Origin: Nonomuraea candida
GTDB taxonomy: Bacteria > Actinomycetota > Actinomycetes > Streptosporangiales > Streptosporangiaceae
Direction of reading: 5' to 3'
Assembly: GCF_000725485.1 (NCBI RefSeq)
Contig: NZ_KL647032.1
Location: 1 to 64,000, forward strand
Length of the DNA: 64,000 nucleotides
The notes under the pieces are model-generated. The model made no database searches. It had not been told where the DNA came from and worked only from the letters and a program-made list of their open reading frames with translations. The position numbers were made by a program, and so were the translations under genes. Numbering within the stretch: the stretch's first letter is position 1; each line of letters starts with the position of its first letter. Of the stretch, positions 10,126 through 17,749 are shown piece by piece.

Positions 10126-10869
10126 TCACGGTGACGCCCGGCCCAGCCGGCTCTCCGCCCGCAGGACCAGGCAGGCCGCCTCGCGTACGGTCTCGTCCCT
10201 GACGTTGCGCACGAAGTCCTCCGGAGTGCTCCCGCACAGACGGCGCAGCGCTGGCGACGTGTCCAGGAGGGAACGGATCAGCCTCCGCTGGGACGTCAGG
10301 CGGCGGCCCCGGCCGTCGGGGCCGGCCAGGCAGCCGTGCCTGCCCTCGTACACGAAGGGGGGCGGCACGCGCGCGCCCGACTCCAGCACGACCGGGCCAT
10401 CGAGCGGGCGGCGACGATAGTTGGGCTCGGTGAGGTCGAGCGCGGCCAGCTGCCGCTCGTCGAGCCAGAGCACGAACAGCCTGGAGGTCTCGCCGGGCGC
10501 CCCGATCGGCGCGGCCGGCACGTAACCCCATCGGCTCACGTGGGCGGACACGCCGGGGGCGACGCCGTGCACCTCGGCGACCGTCATGGGGACGACGGGG
10601 CGTACCCGGTGGGTGAGGAACTTCCTGCGCACCTGGCCGGGGGCGGCGTTGGAGCCCACGGCGACGACGCGGTGGCGCTCCTCCAGCGGCGCGCAGCCCT
10701 CGCGCGCCAGCAGCCCCGCCAGCGTCTCGCCGTCCGCCCGCCACCCCTGCGGCGCTCCTTCGGGCCGGAGCGGCACGTACGCGTCATCGACCAGCACCCC
10801 CGAGCCGGCCGGGACGCGTCCCGGATAGGTGAGCGGGCGGGCCATCGGATCGTCGGCGAACAGGTCCAC
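10126..10869 (-). CDS. conserved protein with a gamma-glutamylcyclotransferase-like GSN motif
   Basis: I do not recognise a named family with certainty. The middle of the 247-residue protein has VVAVGSNAAPGQVRRKF, which resembles the YGSNL motif of gamma-glutamylcyclotransferase-like folds, followed by PVVPMTVAEVHGVAPGVSAHVSRWGYVPAA. A conserved PFVYEGRHGCLAGPDGRGRRL stretch lies near residue 180. The start at 10869 is GTG with a G-run directly before it, so an ATG at 10845 is also possible. It lies downstream of doxX-like on the same strand, and a tandem array fills the gap. The catalytic role is unproven. Confidence 0.6.
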   Translation of the reverse strand: MDLFADDPMARPLTYPGRVPAGSGVLVDDAYVPLRPEGAPQGWRADGETLAGLLAREGCAPLEERHRVVAVGSNAAPGQVRRKFLTHRVRPVVPMTVAEVHGVAPGVSAHVSRWGYVPAAPIGAPGETSRLFVLWLDERQLAALDLTEPNYRRRPLDGPVVLESGARVPPPFVYEGRHGCLAGPDGRGRRLTSQRRLIRSLLDTSPALRRLCGSTPEDFVRNVRDETVREAACLVLRAESRLGRASP

Positions 10870-10870
10870 C

Positions 10871-10971
10871 CCCTCAGGATGCCCATCCGCCCTCAGGATG
10901 CCCGCGTGTGCCTTCAGGATGCCCGCGTACGCCCTCAGACAATCGCGTACGCCCAGACGACCGCGTCTTCA
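10871..10971 (-). repeat. stop-codon-spanning tandem array after the DoxX gene
   Basis: On the minus strand, units of roughly 17-21 bp resembling CGGGCATCCTGAGGGCG repeat five or six times. The DoxX stop codon (10971-10969) lies in the first unit, and further TGA triplets fall at 10937, 10916, 10895 and 10876. The last copies abut the start of the next gene at 10869, so the array also forms that gene's leader. Confidence 0.75.
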
Positions 10972-11376
10972 GGACGACCGCCCGGCGAGCGCCGCCCCCA
11001 GCCGCGCCGTACCGGACCGCCGCCCCCAGGCGATGACGGCGCAGAGCGCCATCATCACCAGCGGCAGCACCACCGAGCCGCCCGACACGAACGCCTCGGT
11101 CAGGACCGCCCCCGCCATCAGACCCACGAACGCCAGCCCCGCCACCCCGGCCAGCCGCGGCACCAGCAGCCCCACCGCGCCCGTCACCTCCAGCACCCCC
11201 ACCAGGTGCCGGAACCAGTCGCCCAGGCCGATCGCCACGAACGTGGAGGCCGACGGCTCGGCATTGGTGAACTTGGCCACGGCCGACATCACGAAGAAGC
11301 CCGCGACGACGATCTGCAGCGCCCACAGGGCGACGCCGGCGAGCCGGCCGGTGGTCCTGCGCAGTGTGGTGGTCAT
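10969..11376 (-). CDS. DoxX family membrane protein
   Basis: A 135-residue protein with four predicted membrane segments: VALWALQIVVAGFFVMSAVA, a second around LVGVLEVTGAVGLLVPRLAG, then VAGLAFVGLMAGAVLTEAFV and VVLPLVMMALCAVIAWG. The KFTNAE after helix 1 and the GVLEVTGA of helix 2 are typical of DoxX/DoxD relatives. Members are often tied to thiol or redox stress, but the function here is unknown. I chose ATG at 11376 because the upstream open frame is not protein-like. The base after the stop starts a tandem array. Confidence 0.85.
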   Translation of the reverse strand: MTTTLRRTTGRLAGVALWALQIVVAGFFVMSAVAKFTNAEPSASTFVAIGLGDWFRHLVGVLEVTGAVGLLVPRLAGVAGLAFVGLMAGAVLTEAFVSGGSVVLPLVMMALCAVIAWGRRSGTARLGAALAGRSS

Positions 11377-11582
11377 GAGATTCCGCCTCCCTCGAATCGG
11401 TGCTTCCGACGCTAGGGAAGGCGACGCGCGGGAGGAATCGCCCCAGCCACCCGGCAGGGGTGCACGTAACTGCACCCCTCCCCCGGACGGGAACCTTGAA
11501 CGCCCATGGGCCCAGCCGGACGACCATGGCCCATGACCCGCGCCCCCTCGACTCCGCCGCTTGGGGAAAGGGCGATCGCGAT

Positions 11583-12401
11583 CTAGCGTGGGCGAGGGGT
11601 GACAGGGGCCTCTTCGGGCGAGTCGAGCTGGTCGAGGCTCGCCGCCTGGTCGGCCGGCGGCGGTTTCAGGTCCGCCGGGTGGCCCCACCGCGAAAGGCGG
11701 AGGTCCTCGACGATGTGCATGGGGTCGAAGTCGTCTTCCCCCAGGAAGGTGAGCAGCCAGGAGGAAGCATGGCATCGGTGGACGAGCTGATCCCGCCCGA
11801 TCCAGAGCTTCCAGTCGACGCGAATCCGCGCCTCCGCGTCCGTGAGCCGTTGATCCAAGCCGATGCGTAGGCCAGGATCCACCTGGGCGACCTCGCCCAG
11901 CGTGATGACTCCTTCGTGCAGGGTGGTGCGGGTGCCGTCGTACACGCCGCCGGGGCGCTTGGTCCTGGCGCCGGCGAGCATGACCTTGAGTGTCGCCGGG
12001 TTGCTCAGCCGTATCAGGCCACAGGTCAGGACCGGGGGATCCTTGGTCTTCTCGAAGACCCAGTTCTTGCCTTCCGGCAGATACCGGCGCCAGCCGGTCG
12101 ACTGCTCGTAGGACCGGTCCGGGAAGGCCATCGTACGCTCGGGGTCCGTGCCGTCCTGGTCCTCGCGGTAGTCGCTCGCGACGACCTTCCCGTGAGCCAG
12201 TTCGTGAACCCCCGACCTCCGCGAGATCATCGGCTTGTCTCTCTCGGGTACGCGCGTGCTCGTGACGCTCGTGAACGCCACGCCGTCGCCACTCTCCAGC
12301 TGGACGCGCAGCGCGGCGACGGGGTCGAGGCGGGTCTCGGCCGGGGGCGGAACGACCAGCGCAAGGGACACGATCGTCAGGGCCGGCGCCCAGAGCCTCA
12401 T
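11583..12401 (-). CDS. predicted secreted protein of unknown function
   Basis: The 272-residue protein starts with a short hydrophobic signal (MRLWAPALTIVSLALVVPPP) without an obvious lipobox cysteine. The rest has alternating beta-strand character (GDGVAFTSVTSTRV, VVASDYREDQDG, SYEQSTGWRRYLPEGKNWVF) and regular LGEVAQVDPGLRIGLD-type segments. This resembles LolA/LprG-like shells that bind lipids, but I cannot name a family. It stands alone, facing the tRNA-Pro gene from behind, with about 205 bp of untranslated sequence between its stop and the DoxX start. Confidence 0.62.
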   Translation of the reverse strand: MRLWAPALTIVSLALVVPPPAETRLDPVAALRVQLESGDGVAFTSVTSTRVPERDKPMISRRSGVHELAHGKVVASDYREDQDGTDPERTMAFPDRSYEQSTGWRRYLPEGKNWVFEKTKDPPVLTCGLIRLSNPATLKVMLAGARTKRPGGVYDGTRTTLHEGVITLGEVAQVDPGLRIGLDQRLTDAEARIRVDWKLWIGRDQLVHRCHASSWLLTFLGEDDFDPMHIVEDLRLSRWGHPADLKPPPADQAASLDQLDSPEEAPVTPRPR

Positions 12402-12481
12402 GCGGTCGTCTCCTCGGAACGGCGTCAGGCGAGGTGATGATCGCAGGCGGAGATCTCGTCCCGGTATCGTCGACGCGCACC

Positions 12482-12523
12482 GCGAAGAAGGCCACTCCCC
12501 TTACCGGGAAGTGGCCTTCTCGC
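12482..12523 (-). terminator. terminator hairpin after tRNA-Pro
   Basis: GAAGGCCACT (12487-12496) pairs with AGTGGCCTTC (12510-12519), and flanking GCGA/TCGC extends the stem. It begins 13 bp past the 3' end of the tRNA. Confidence 0.75.
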
Positions 12524-12535
12524 TGTTCGTGCCGG

Positions 12536-12609
12536 TCGGGGCGACAGGATTTGAACCTGCGACTTCTTGCTCCCAAAGCAAGCGCGCTGCCAAGCTGCGC
12601 CACGCCCCG
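12536..12609 (-). tRNA. tRNA-Pro (anticodon TGG)
   Basis: The minus strand folds as a standard 74-nt tRNA. The acceptor arms are CGGGGCG and CGCCCCG with discriminator A. The D-arm is GCGCAGCTTGGCAGCGC, the anticodon stem-loop is CTTGCTTTGGGAGCAAG with anticodon TGG, and the T-arm carries GGTTCAAATCC. The 3' CCA is not encoded. Confidence 0.97.
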
Positions 12610-12618
12610 TCTCGCCGA

Positions 12619-12676
12619 TTGCGCATGCGCCCGGAGACTCCGGTACGCTTACGCCCTGACGACCGGATGAAGTCTA
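12619..12676. promoter_or_regulatory. divergent tRNA promoter region
   Basis: For tRNA-Gly, TTGCGC (12619-12624) and TACGCT (12644-12649) lie 19 bp apart on the plus strand. For tRNA-Pro, TAGACT is a good -10 on the minus strand (12676-12671), but I see no clear -35. The two genes are 89 bp apart and divergent. Confidence 0.4.
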
Positions 12677-12698
12677 GACCAGAGTTCGACCGGTTCGC

Positions 12699-12769
12699 GC
12701 GGACGTAGCTCAATGGTAGAGCCCTAGTCTTCCAAACTAGCTACGCGGGTTCGATTCCCGTCGTCCGCT
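12699..12769 (+). tRNA. tRNA-Gly (anticodon TCC)
   Basis: A 71-nt tRNA. The acceptor arms GCGGACG and CGTCCGC pair fully, with discriminator T. The D-arm has GTAGCTCAATGGTAGAGC, the anticodon arm is CTAGTCTTCCAAACTAG with anticodon TCC, and the T-arm carries GGTTCGATTCC. CCA is not encoded. Confidence 0.97.
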
Positions 12770-12783
12770 CCGATGCGGCGCGA

Positions 12784-12816
12784 GGCCAGGTCAGCCCCGG
12801 TTCGGGGTGCCTGGCC
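12784..12816. terminator. hairpin after tRNA-Gly, overlapping the end of the next gene
   Basis: GGCCAGG (12784-12790) pairs with CCTGGCC (12810-12816) around an inner CCCCG/CGGGG stem. It lies 15 bp past tRNA-Gly and spans the stop codon of the convergent gene at 12791, so it can serve as a shared terminator. Confidence 0.6.
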
Positions 12817-13279
12817 CGCCCGGCTTCCACGACTCCAGGGTGGCCTCGGCGAGGGTGTGCATCCGCTGCCCGTACGCCTCGTGGCCGTCGAAGACGAAGC
12901 TGTCGTTCTCATGCGGCAGGCCGGCGAAGGCGGCGCGGAAGGGCCCGGCGGGGGCGGCCGGCGGCAGCGGCTCGTATGCGGCCAGGGGCGTCAGGTCGTA
13001 GCCGGCCCTGGAGCGGTGGTTGTTGCGGGCCACCTGGTGGTTCCGCAGGCGTTGCAGCGCGTCGAGGCCCTTGTCCACGTAGAACTGCAGGTAGCGGAAC
13101 TGGCCGTCGAGATACTTCTCGTGCCCCCTGGAGGGGTGCTGGAGGAGGTAGACGCAGACCACGATCGCGTGCCACCGGTACATCTCCGGGTCCAGTTGTT
13201 CCTCGGCCAGGACGGCGTTGTAGTAGTCGGCGCACACGCCGAGCGGGCCGGCGGGCGCGCCGCAGTCGCAGACAGGCAT
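12791..13279 (-). CDS. DUF5946 family protein
   Basis: The protein starts MPVCDCGAPAGPLGVCADYY and continues with YRWHAIVVCVYLLQHPSRG, a combination typical of DUF5946 proteins (CxCG near the N-terminus and a YxLQHPS helix). The two N-terminal cysteines and the later one could bind zinc. The length is 162 residues. The frame is open far upstream, but ATG at 13279 is the only start consistent with the family. No function is known. It converges on tRNA-Gly. Confidence 0.75.
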   Translation of the reverse strand: MPVCDCGAPAGPLGVCADYYNAVLAEEQLDPEMYRWHAIVVCVYLLQHPSRGHEKYLDGQFRYLQFYVDKGLDALQRLRNHQVARNNHRSRAGYDLTPLAAYEPLPPAAPAGPFRAAFAGLPHENDSFVFDGHEAYGQRMHTLAEATLESWKPGGPGTPNRG

Positions 13280-13393
13280 GCCGGGCAACATAGCCGGGCG
13301 GTGGTGCGGGCGTCGAAGGCATTTCCGCCCGCCGCGAGGCGGCCCCGCCCCCTCGTCAGGCGATCGGTGCCCGTCCCCGTAAGGTGAAGATCG

Positions 13394-14020
13394 ATGCGCG
13401 CGCGACCGATCTCCCGTGAGGCCCTCGTCGGAGAGCTGGCCGAGCTGATCTGCGCCCGCCCGCCGGAACGGTGGGTGCGGGTGGCCGTGGACGGCGCGCC
13501 CGCCGCGCGGCCCGGGGTGCTCGCCGACGCGCTGGTCGCGCCGCTGCGCCTGCGTGGCCGGCCGGTGCTGCGGGTGGCGGCGGGCGACTTCCTGCGGCCG
13601 GCCTCCCTGCGGCTGGAGTACGGCAGGACCGACCCCGACGCCTTCCACGACGACTGGCTGGACGTCAAGGCGTTGCGCAGGGAGGTGCTCGATCCGCTGG
13701 AGCCCGGCGGGTCGGGGCGGGTGCTGCCGGCGCTGTGGGACAGCACGATCGACCGGGCCTACCGGACCCCCTACGAGGAGCTGCCGCCGGGCGGGGTGGC
13801 CGTGGTGGACGGCACGCTGCTGCTCGGGCGGGGGCTGGCGTTCGACGTGAGCGTGCACCTGTGGTTGTCGCCGGGGGCGCTCGAACGCGGCACGCCGGAG
13901 GATCTGCGCTGGACCCTGCCCGCCTACCGGCGCTACGAGCACGAGACGCGGCCCCAGGAGAGGGCCGATGTGGTGGTACGCGCCGATCACCCGGAACGTC
14001 CCGCCGTATTGGTGCGGTGA
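13394..14020 (+). CDS. uridine kinase-like protein with a degenerate P-loop
   Basis: The 208-residue protein aligns by eye with actinobacterial uridine kinase-like NTPases: a VRVAVDG strand, an ADALV helix, the substrate-loop region GDFLRPASLRLEYGRTDPDAFHDDWLD, and VVDGTLLLGRGL for the second strand. The expected Walker A lysine-serine/threonine is missing: after VAVDG comes APAARPG where GPDAAGKT-type sequence is usual (about residues 31-40). The fold is therefore likely kept but ATP binding is doubtful. ATG has AAGGTGA upstream. It lies 39 bp before trpB2, which has its own leaderless-type promoter. Confidence 0.75.
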   Translation: MRARPISREALVGELAELICARPPERWVRVAVDGAPAARPGVLADALVAPLRLRGRPVLRVAAGDFLRPASLRLEYGRTDPDAFHDDWLDVKALRREVLDPLEPGGSGRVLPALWDSTIDRAYRTPYEELPPGGVAVVDGTLLLGRGLAFDVSVHLWLSPGALERGTPEDLRWTLPAYRRYEHETRPQERADVVVRADHPERPAVLVR

Positions 14021-14059
14021 CCCCTGGTACACGGGATCAGCTCGGCGCACACTGAAGCG

Positions 14060-15370
14060 GTGATCCCCAGCAACTGGTACAACATCGTTCCCGATCTGCC
14101 CGCCCCGCCGCCTCCGCCGCTGCATCCGGGCACCCGGCAGCCCGTGGGCCCCGACGACCTGGCGCCGCTCTTCCCGATGGAGCTGATCGCGCAGGAGGCC
14201 GGCACCGAGCGGTTCGTCCCGATCCCGCAGGAGGTGCTGGACGTCTACCGGCTCTGGCGGCCGACGCCGCTGCTGCGGGCGCGCCGCCTGGAGCGGGCGC
14301 TGGGCACGCCGGCCAGGATCTACTACAAGTACGAGGGCGTCTCCCCCGCCGGGTCCCACAAGCCGAACACGTCCGTGCCGCAGGCGTACTACAACGCCCG
14401 CGAGGGGGTGCGGCTGCTGACCACCGAGACCGGCGCGGGGCAGTGGGGGTCGGCGCTGGCGTTCGCCTGTGCCCAGTTCGGCCTGGAGTGCCGGATCTGG
14501 ATGGTACGCGCCTCGTACGACCAGAAGCCGTACCGCCGCTCTCTCATGCGGGTCTACGGCGCCACCGTGCACGCCAGCCCCTCCCCCGTCACGGGGGCGG
14601 GCAGCAAGGTGCTGGCCGACGACCCCGTCTCGCCCGGCAGCCTGGGCATCGCGATCAGCGAGGCCGTCGAGGTGGCCGGTGCGACACCCGACGCCCGCTA
14701 CGCGCTCGGCTCGGTGCTCAACCACGTCCTGATGCACCAGACGGTGATCGGCGAGGAGGCGCTCGCGCAGCTCCCCGAGCCGCCCGACCTGGTGATCGGC
14801 TGTACGGGCGGCGGCTCCAACTTCGCCGGGCTGGCCTTCCCCTTCCTGCGGGAGAAGCTGGCGGGGCGGCTGGCGACGGTGTTCAGGGCGGTCGAGCCGG
14901 CGGCCTGCCCGACGTTCACGCGCGGCGCGTACGCCTACGACTTCGGCGACACGGCGGGGTTCACGCCGCTGCTCAAGATGCACACGCTCGGGCACTCGTT
15001 CGTGCCCGACCCGATCCACGCGGGCGGCCTGCGCTACCACGGCATGTCGCCGCTGCTGTCGCACATGTACGAGCTGGGCCTGTTCGAGGCCGTCACCCGC
15101 GACCAGAGCGAGTGTTTCGAGGCCGGTCTGCGCTTCGCCAGGACGGAGGGCATCCTGCCCGCGCCCGAGCCCACGCACGCGCTGGCCGAGACGATCGCCG
15201 AGGCGCTGCGCTGCAAGGAGAGCGGCGAGGAGAAGGTCATCCTGACCGCGCTGTGCGGCCATGGCCACTTCGACCTGGGGGCCTATGACCGTTATCTGGC
15301 CGGCGAGCTGGAGGACTGCACGCTGCCGCAGGAGCGCATCGACCGGGCGCTCACGGAGCTGCCCGGGTGA
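14060..15370 (+). CDS. trpB2: tryptophan synthase beta-like protein, TrpB2 type
   Basis: This is a PLP-dependent beta-replacing enzyme that joins indole and serine, belonging to the stand-alone TrpB2 branch. The 436-residue length, the long N-terminal segment ([20 protein letters not shown]) and [15 protein letters not shown] are TrpB2 features. The PLP lysine lies in [11 protein letters not shown] (about residue 98), the glycine-rich phosphate loop is [11 protein letters not shown], and [12 protein letters not shown] follows the usual pattern. No trpA or other trp gene is nearby, so it may salvage indole. The start is GTG, only 6 nt after a CACACT -10 element, which suggests leaderless translation. 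Confidence 0.93.
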   Translation: MIPSNWYNIVPDLPAPPPPPLHPGTRQPVGPDDLAPLFPMELIAQEAGTERFVPIPQEVLDVYRLWRPTPLLRARRLERALGTPARIYYKYEGVSPAGSHKPNTSVPQAYYNAREGVRLLTTETGAGQWGSALAFACAQFGLECRIWMVRASYDQKPYRRSLMRVYGATVHASPSPVTGAGSKVLADDPVSPGSLGIAISEAVEVAGATPDARYALGSVLNHVLMHQTVIGEEALAQLPEPPDLVIGCTGGGSNFAGLAFPFLREKLAGRLATVFRAVEPAACPTFTRGAYAYDFGDTAGFTPLLKMHTLGHSFVPDPIHAGGLRYHGMSPLLSHMYELGLFEAVTRDQSECFEAGLRFARTEGILPAPEPTHALAETIAEALRCKESGEEKVILTALCGHGHFDLGAYDRYLAGELEDCTLPQERIDRALTELPG

Positions 15371-15424
15371 TGGTCCCGGAGCGGGCTGAGTGACGGTCCG
15401 GACGGGGTGGATGAGGGGTCCGGG
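15365..15424 (+). repeat. stop-codon-spanning repeats after trpB2
   Basis: Three degenerate units of about 18-22 bp share the pattern GGG-TGA-n-GGTCCCGG. The first contains the trpB2 stop (15368-15370), and copies with TGA follow at about 15387 and 15412. Identity between units is modest. Confidence 0.5.
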
Positions 15425-15448
15425 TGGCCGCGGGGAGCGGCCACCCGG
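15420..15448. terminator. bidirectional terminator between trpB2 and bL37
   Basis: The 12-bp arm CCGGGTGGCCGC (15420-15431) pairs perfectly with 15437-15448 across a GGGGA loop. It lies between the convergent trpB2 and bL37 genes. Confidence 0.85.
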
Positions 15449-15451
15449 CGG

Positions 15452-15529
15452 TCATCGCGCCGTGGGACGCTTGCCGTGGTTCGCCTTCTTCTTCTTGCGT
15501 GCCCTGCCCTTGCGTGCGCGCCTGGCCAT
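15452..15529 (-). CDS. 50S ribosomal protein bL37
   Basis: This 25-codon gene is easily missed. The peptide starts MARRARKGRARKKKK and continues ANHGKRPTAR, matching the very basic 24-residue bL37 that was found in mycobacterial ribosome structures; ANHGKRP is its hallmark. It sits in the large subunit near the peptidyl transferase region. The ATG has GGAGGCG upstream at a good spacing, and a 12-bp terminator hairpin follows the stop directly. Together these make a complete, independent transcription unit. The family match is from memory, but the motif is distinctive. Confidence 0.88.
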   Translation of the reverse strand: MARRARKGRARKKKKANHGKRPTAR

Positions 15530-15684
15530 AAGCTCGCCTCCGGTGATCGGTGCACCCCGGCCGGTGATCGGCGGGGCCCCCAACGTCTCCCGCCCGTGCT
15601 GACCAGCGCAAGCGATCCGGAAGAACTCACATACCCCAACAATTCCGTGTCATAATTTGGTGGAATCTGTTGGAAGGAGCGGGC

Positions 15685-16464
15685 GTGCTCGCACAGCAGC
15701 GTCAACAGGCGATTCTCGAACGCGTGCGCAGCCACGGCGGCGTCCGGGTGGCCGACCTCGTACGCGAGCTCGGCGTCTCCGACATGACCATCCGGCGCGA
15801 CCTTGAGGTGCTGGCCGAGCGCGGCCTGCTGGAGAAGGTGCACGGAGGCGCCACGGCGCTCGGCCCCGGCTCGACCGAGGAGCCCGGGTTCACCGCCAAG
15901 TCCGCCCGCCAGCAGCAGGAGAAAGAGGCCATCGCGCGGCTGGCGGCCACCCTCGTGCGCCCCGGCACGGCCGTGGCGCTGTCGGCGGGCACCACCACAT
16001 GGGCGCTGGCCCACCACCTGATCGGCGTGGCCGAGCTGACCGTGATCACCAACTCGATCCCGGTCGCCGAGGTCTTCCATCGCAACCCGCGCGCCGACCG
16101 CACGGTCGTGCTGACCGGCGGCGTGCGCACCCCCTCCGACGCCCTGGTCGGCCCGGTCGCCGTGGCCGCGATCCGCCGCCTGCACGTGGACACGCTCTTC
16201 CTCGGCGTGCACGGGATGAGCGTGCGGGCCGGGTTCACCACGCCCAACCTGCTGGAGTCCGAGACCGACAGGGAGCTGGTGGCGGCGGCCAACCGGCTGG
16301 TCGTCCCCGCCGACCACACCAAGTGGAACACGGTGGGCATCAGCACCATCGCCGAGCTGAGCGAGGCCGACGTGGTCATCAGCGACGCGGGGCTGCCCCA
16401 GGACGCACGCACCGAGCTGGCCGAACGGGCCGGAGAACTTCTCATCGCGGAGGGCTCGCCTTGA
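15685..16464 (+). CDS. DeoR/GlpR family sugar-operon regulator
   Basis: This is a repressor that senses a sugar phosphate. The N-terminal winged helix (about residues 1-57) has the family signature VADLVRELGVSDMTIRRDL followed by LLEKVHGGA. The C-terminal DeoRC sensor domain contains ALSAGTTTWALAHHL and ends with the VISDAGLP motif. GTG at 15685 is preceded by GGAAGGAG at 6 nt, so I preferred it to the TTG at 15670; the length is 259 residues. Its stop overlaps the galT start, so it probably controls galT according to galactose-derived sugar phosphates. Confidence 0.92.
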   Translation: MLAQQRQQAILERVRSHGGVRVADLVRELGVSDMTIRRDLEVLAERGLLEKVHGGATALGPGSTEEPGFTAKSARQQQEKEAIARLAATLVRPGTAVALSAGTTTWALAHHLIGVAELTVITNSIPVAEVFHRNPRADRTVVLTGGVRTPSDALVGPVAVAAIRRLHVDTLFLGVHGMSVRAGFTTPNLLESETDRELVAAANRLVVPADHTKWNTVGISTIAELSEADVVISDAGLPQDARTELAERAGELLIAEGSP

Positions 16465-17537
16465 AGCGCACCATCACCCATCTGGCCGACGGCCGGGAGC
16501 TGATCTACTTCGACCGGCGCGACGACGCCGACAGGAGTGCGATCGACCGGCGGACCCTCGGCCCCCGGCCGGTGGCCTCCGAGCTGCGCTACGACCCGCT
16601 GACCGAGGAGTGGATCGCGATCGCCGGGCACCGGCAGACGCGCACGTTCCTGCCGACGGGCGGCACGGCCGAGTGCCCGCTGTGCCCGTCGTCGGACGAG
16701 CGGTCGACGGAGATCCCGGCCCACGACTATGACGTGGTGGTGTTCGAGAACCGCTTCCCCTCCTTTTCCGGAAATTTCGGGACTTATGGTGACCCGGGCG
16801 GGCTGAGTGAGGTCCGGCCGGGCGTGGGGCGGTGCGAGGTGGTCTGCTTCACCTCCGACCACTCCTCCTCCTTCTCCCGGCTCTCCGACGACCGCGTGGA
16901 GCTGGTCATGGAGGCGTGGGCCGACCGCACGGCCGAGCTGTCCGGGATGAAGGGCGTGGAGCAGGTCTTCTGCTTCGAGAACCGGGGCGAGGAGATCGGC
17001 ATCACGCTGGCCCACCCGCACGGCCAGATCTACGCCTACCCGTACGTCACGCCCAGGACCAGGCTGCAGCTCGGCGCCGCCCGGCGCTACCCGAAGGGGA
17101 ACCTGTTCGCCGACGTGCTGGCCGCCGAGCGGGCGGCGGGGACGCGGGTGGTGGCCGCCAACGAGCTGTGGACGGCGTTCGTGCCGGCCGCCGCGCGCTG
17201 GCCGTTCGAGGTGCACGTCTATCCGCACCGGCAGGTGCCCGACCTGGCCGCGCTCACGGAGGAGGAGCGGGCGGCGTTCGCGCCTCTTTACACCTCGGTG
17301 CTGCGGGCGTTCGACGGGCTGTTCGGGCTCGTGATGCCGTACATCTCGGCCTGGCACCAGGCGCCCGTGCGCGAGGACAGGGAGCTGGGCTATCTGCACC
17401 TGGAGCTGTTCAGCATCCGGCGGGCGCCGAACAAGCTCAAGTATCTGGCCGGGTCGGAGTCGGCGATGGGCGCCTTCGTCAACGACGTGCTGCCGGAGGA
17501 GGCGGCACGCATGCTGCGATCACAGATTGATCACTAA
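16461..17537 (+). CDS. galT: galactose-1-phosphate uridylyltransferase
   Basis: GalT exchanges UMP between UDP-glucose and galactose-1-phosphate in the Leloir pathway. The zinc-binding CPLCPSSDER (about residues 73-82), FENRFPSF, and the catalytic HPHGQIYAYPY are all present, as are the late LHLELFSIRR histidine ligands. The TTG start overlaps the deoR-type stop (TTGA), with GGAGGG 7 nt upstream, so translation is coupled; the length is 358 residues. galE and galK do not follow, so the pathway must be completed elsewhere. A c-di-AMP riboswitch starts about 60 bp after the stop. Confidence 0.95.
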   Translation: MKRTITHLADGRELIYFDRRDDADRSAIDRRTLGPRPVASELRYDPLTEEWIAIAGHRQTRTFLPTGGTAECPLCPSSDERSTEIPAHDYDVVVFENRFPSFSGNFGTYGDPGGLSEVRPGVGRCEVVCFTSDHSSSFSRLSDDRVELVMEAWADRTAELSGMKGVEQVFCFENRGEEIGITLAHPHGQIYAYPYVTPRTRLQLGAARRYPKGNLFADVLAAERAAGTRVVAANELWTAFVPAAARWPFEVHVYPHRQVPDLAALTEEERAAFAPLYTSVLRAFDGLFGLVMPYISAWHQAPVREDRELGYLHLELFSIRRAPNKLKYLAGSESAMGAFVNDVLPEEAARMLRSQIDH

Positions 17538-17594
17538 TGGATCTCTAGTTAAGGTCGCATTACTCGTGATCTACCACTAATATCCCCATATGCA

Positions 17595-17738
17595 CCGGCG
17601 ATAACGGCCGTTGCGACGCCTAATCCCGGGCGCGTCGCCCGGGAGCCGGGGACCCAACCGCACCTGGGGTGAATCCGCTTCGGCGGCAGGCGACTCCCAC
17701 GCCCAACCCGTCAGCTAACCCGGCCGGCAGAGGGAGAG
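17595..17738 (+). ncRNA. c-di-AMP riboswitch (ydaO-yuaA type)
   Basis: The leader contains the conserved blocks of this class in order: CGCCTAATCCCGGG, GAGCCGGGGACCCAACC, TGGGGTGAATCCGC, GGCGACTCCCACGCCC and AACCCGTCAGCTAACC, the last just before the ribosome site. In actinobacteria this RNA typically turns off cell-wall hydrolase and resuscitation-factor genes when c-di-AMP is high. The downstream gene encodes a secreted protein of that kind. The 5' boundary is approximate. A possible -10 is TAATAT at 17578-17583. Confidence 0.88.
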
Positions 17739-17749
17739 GAAACTTCCAC

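Noticed and set aside
10969..12603. A 544-codon protein covering DoxX and the upstream region
   Set aside because: Only the last 135 residues are protein-like (DoxX); the rest overlaps the secreted-protein gene and the tRNA-Pro gene.
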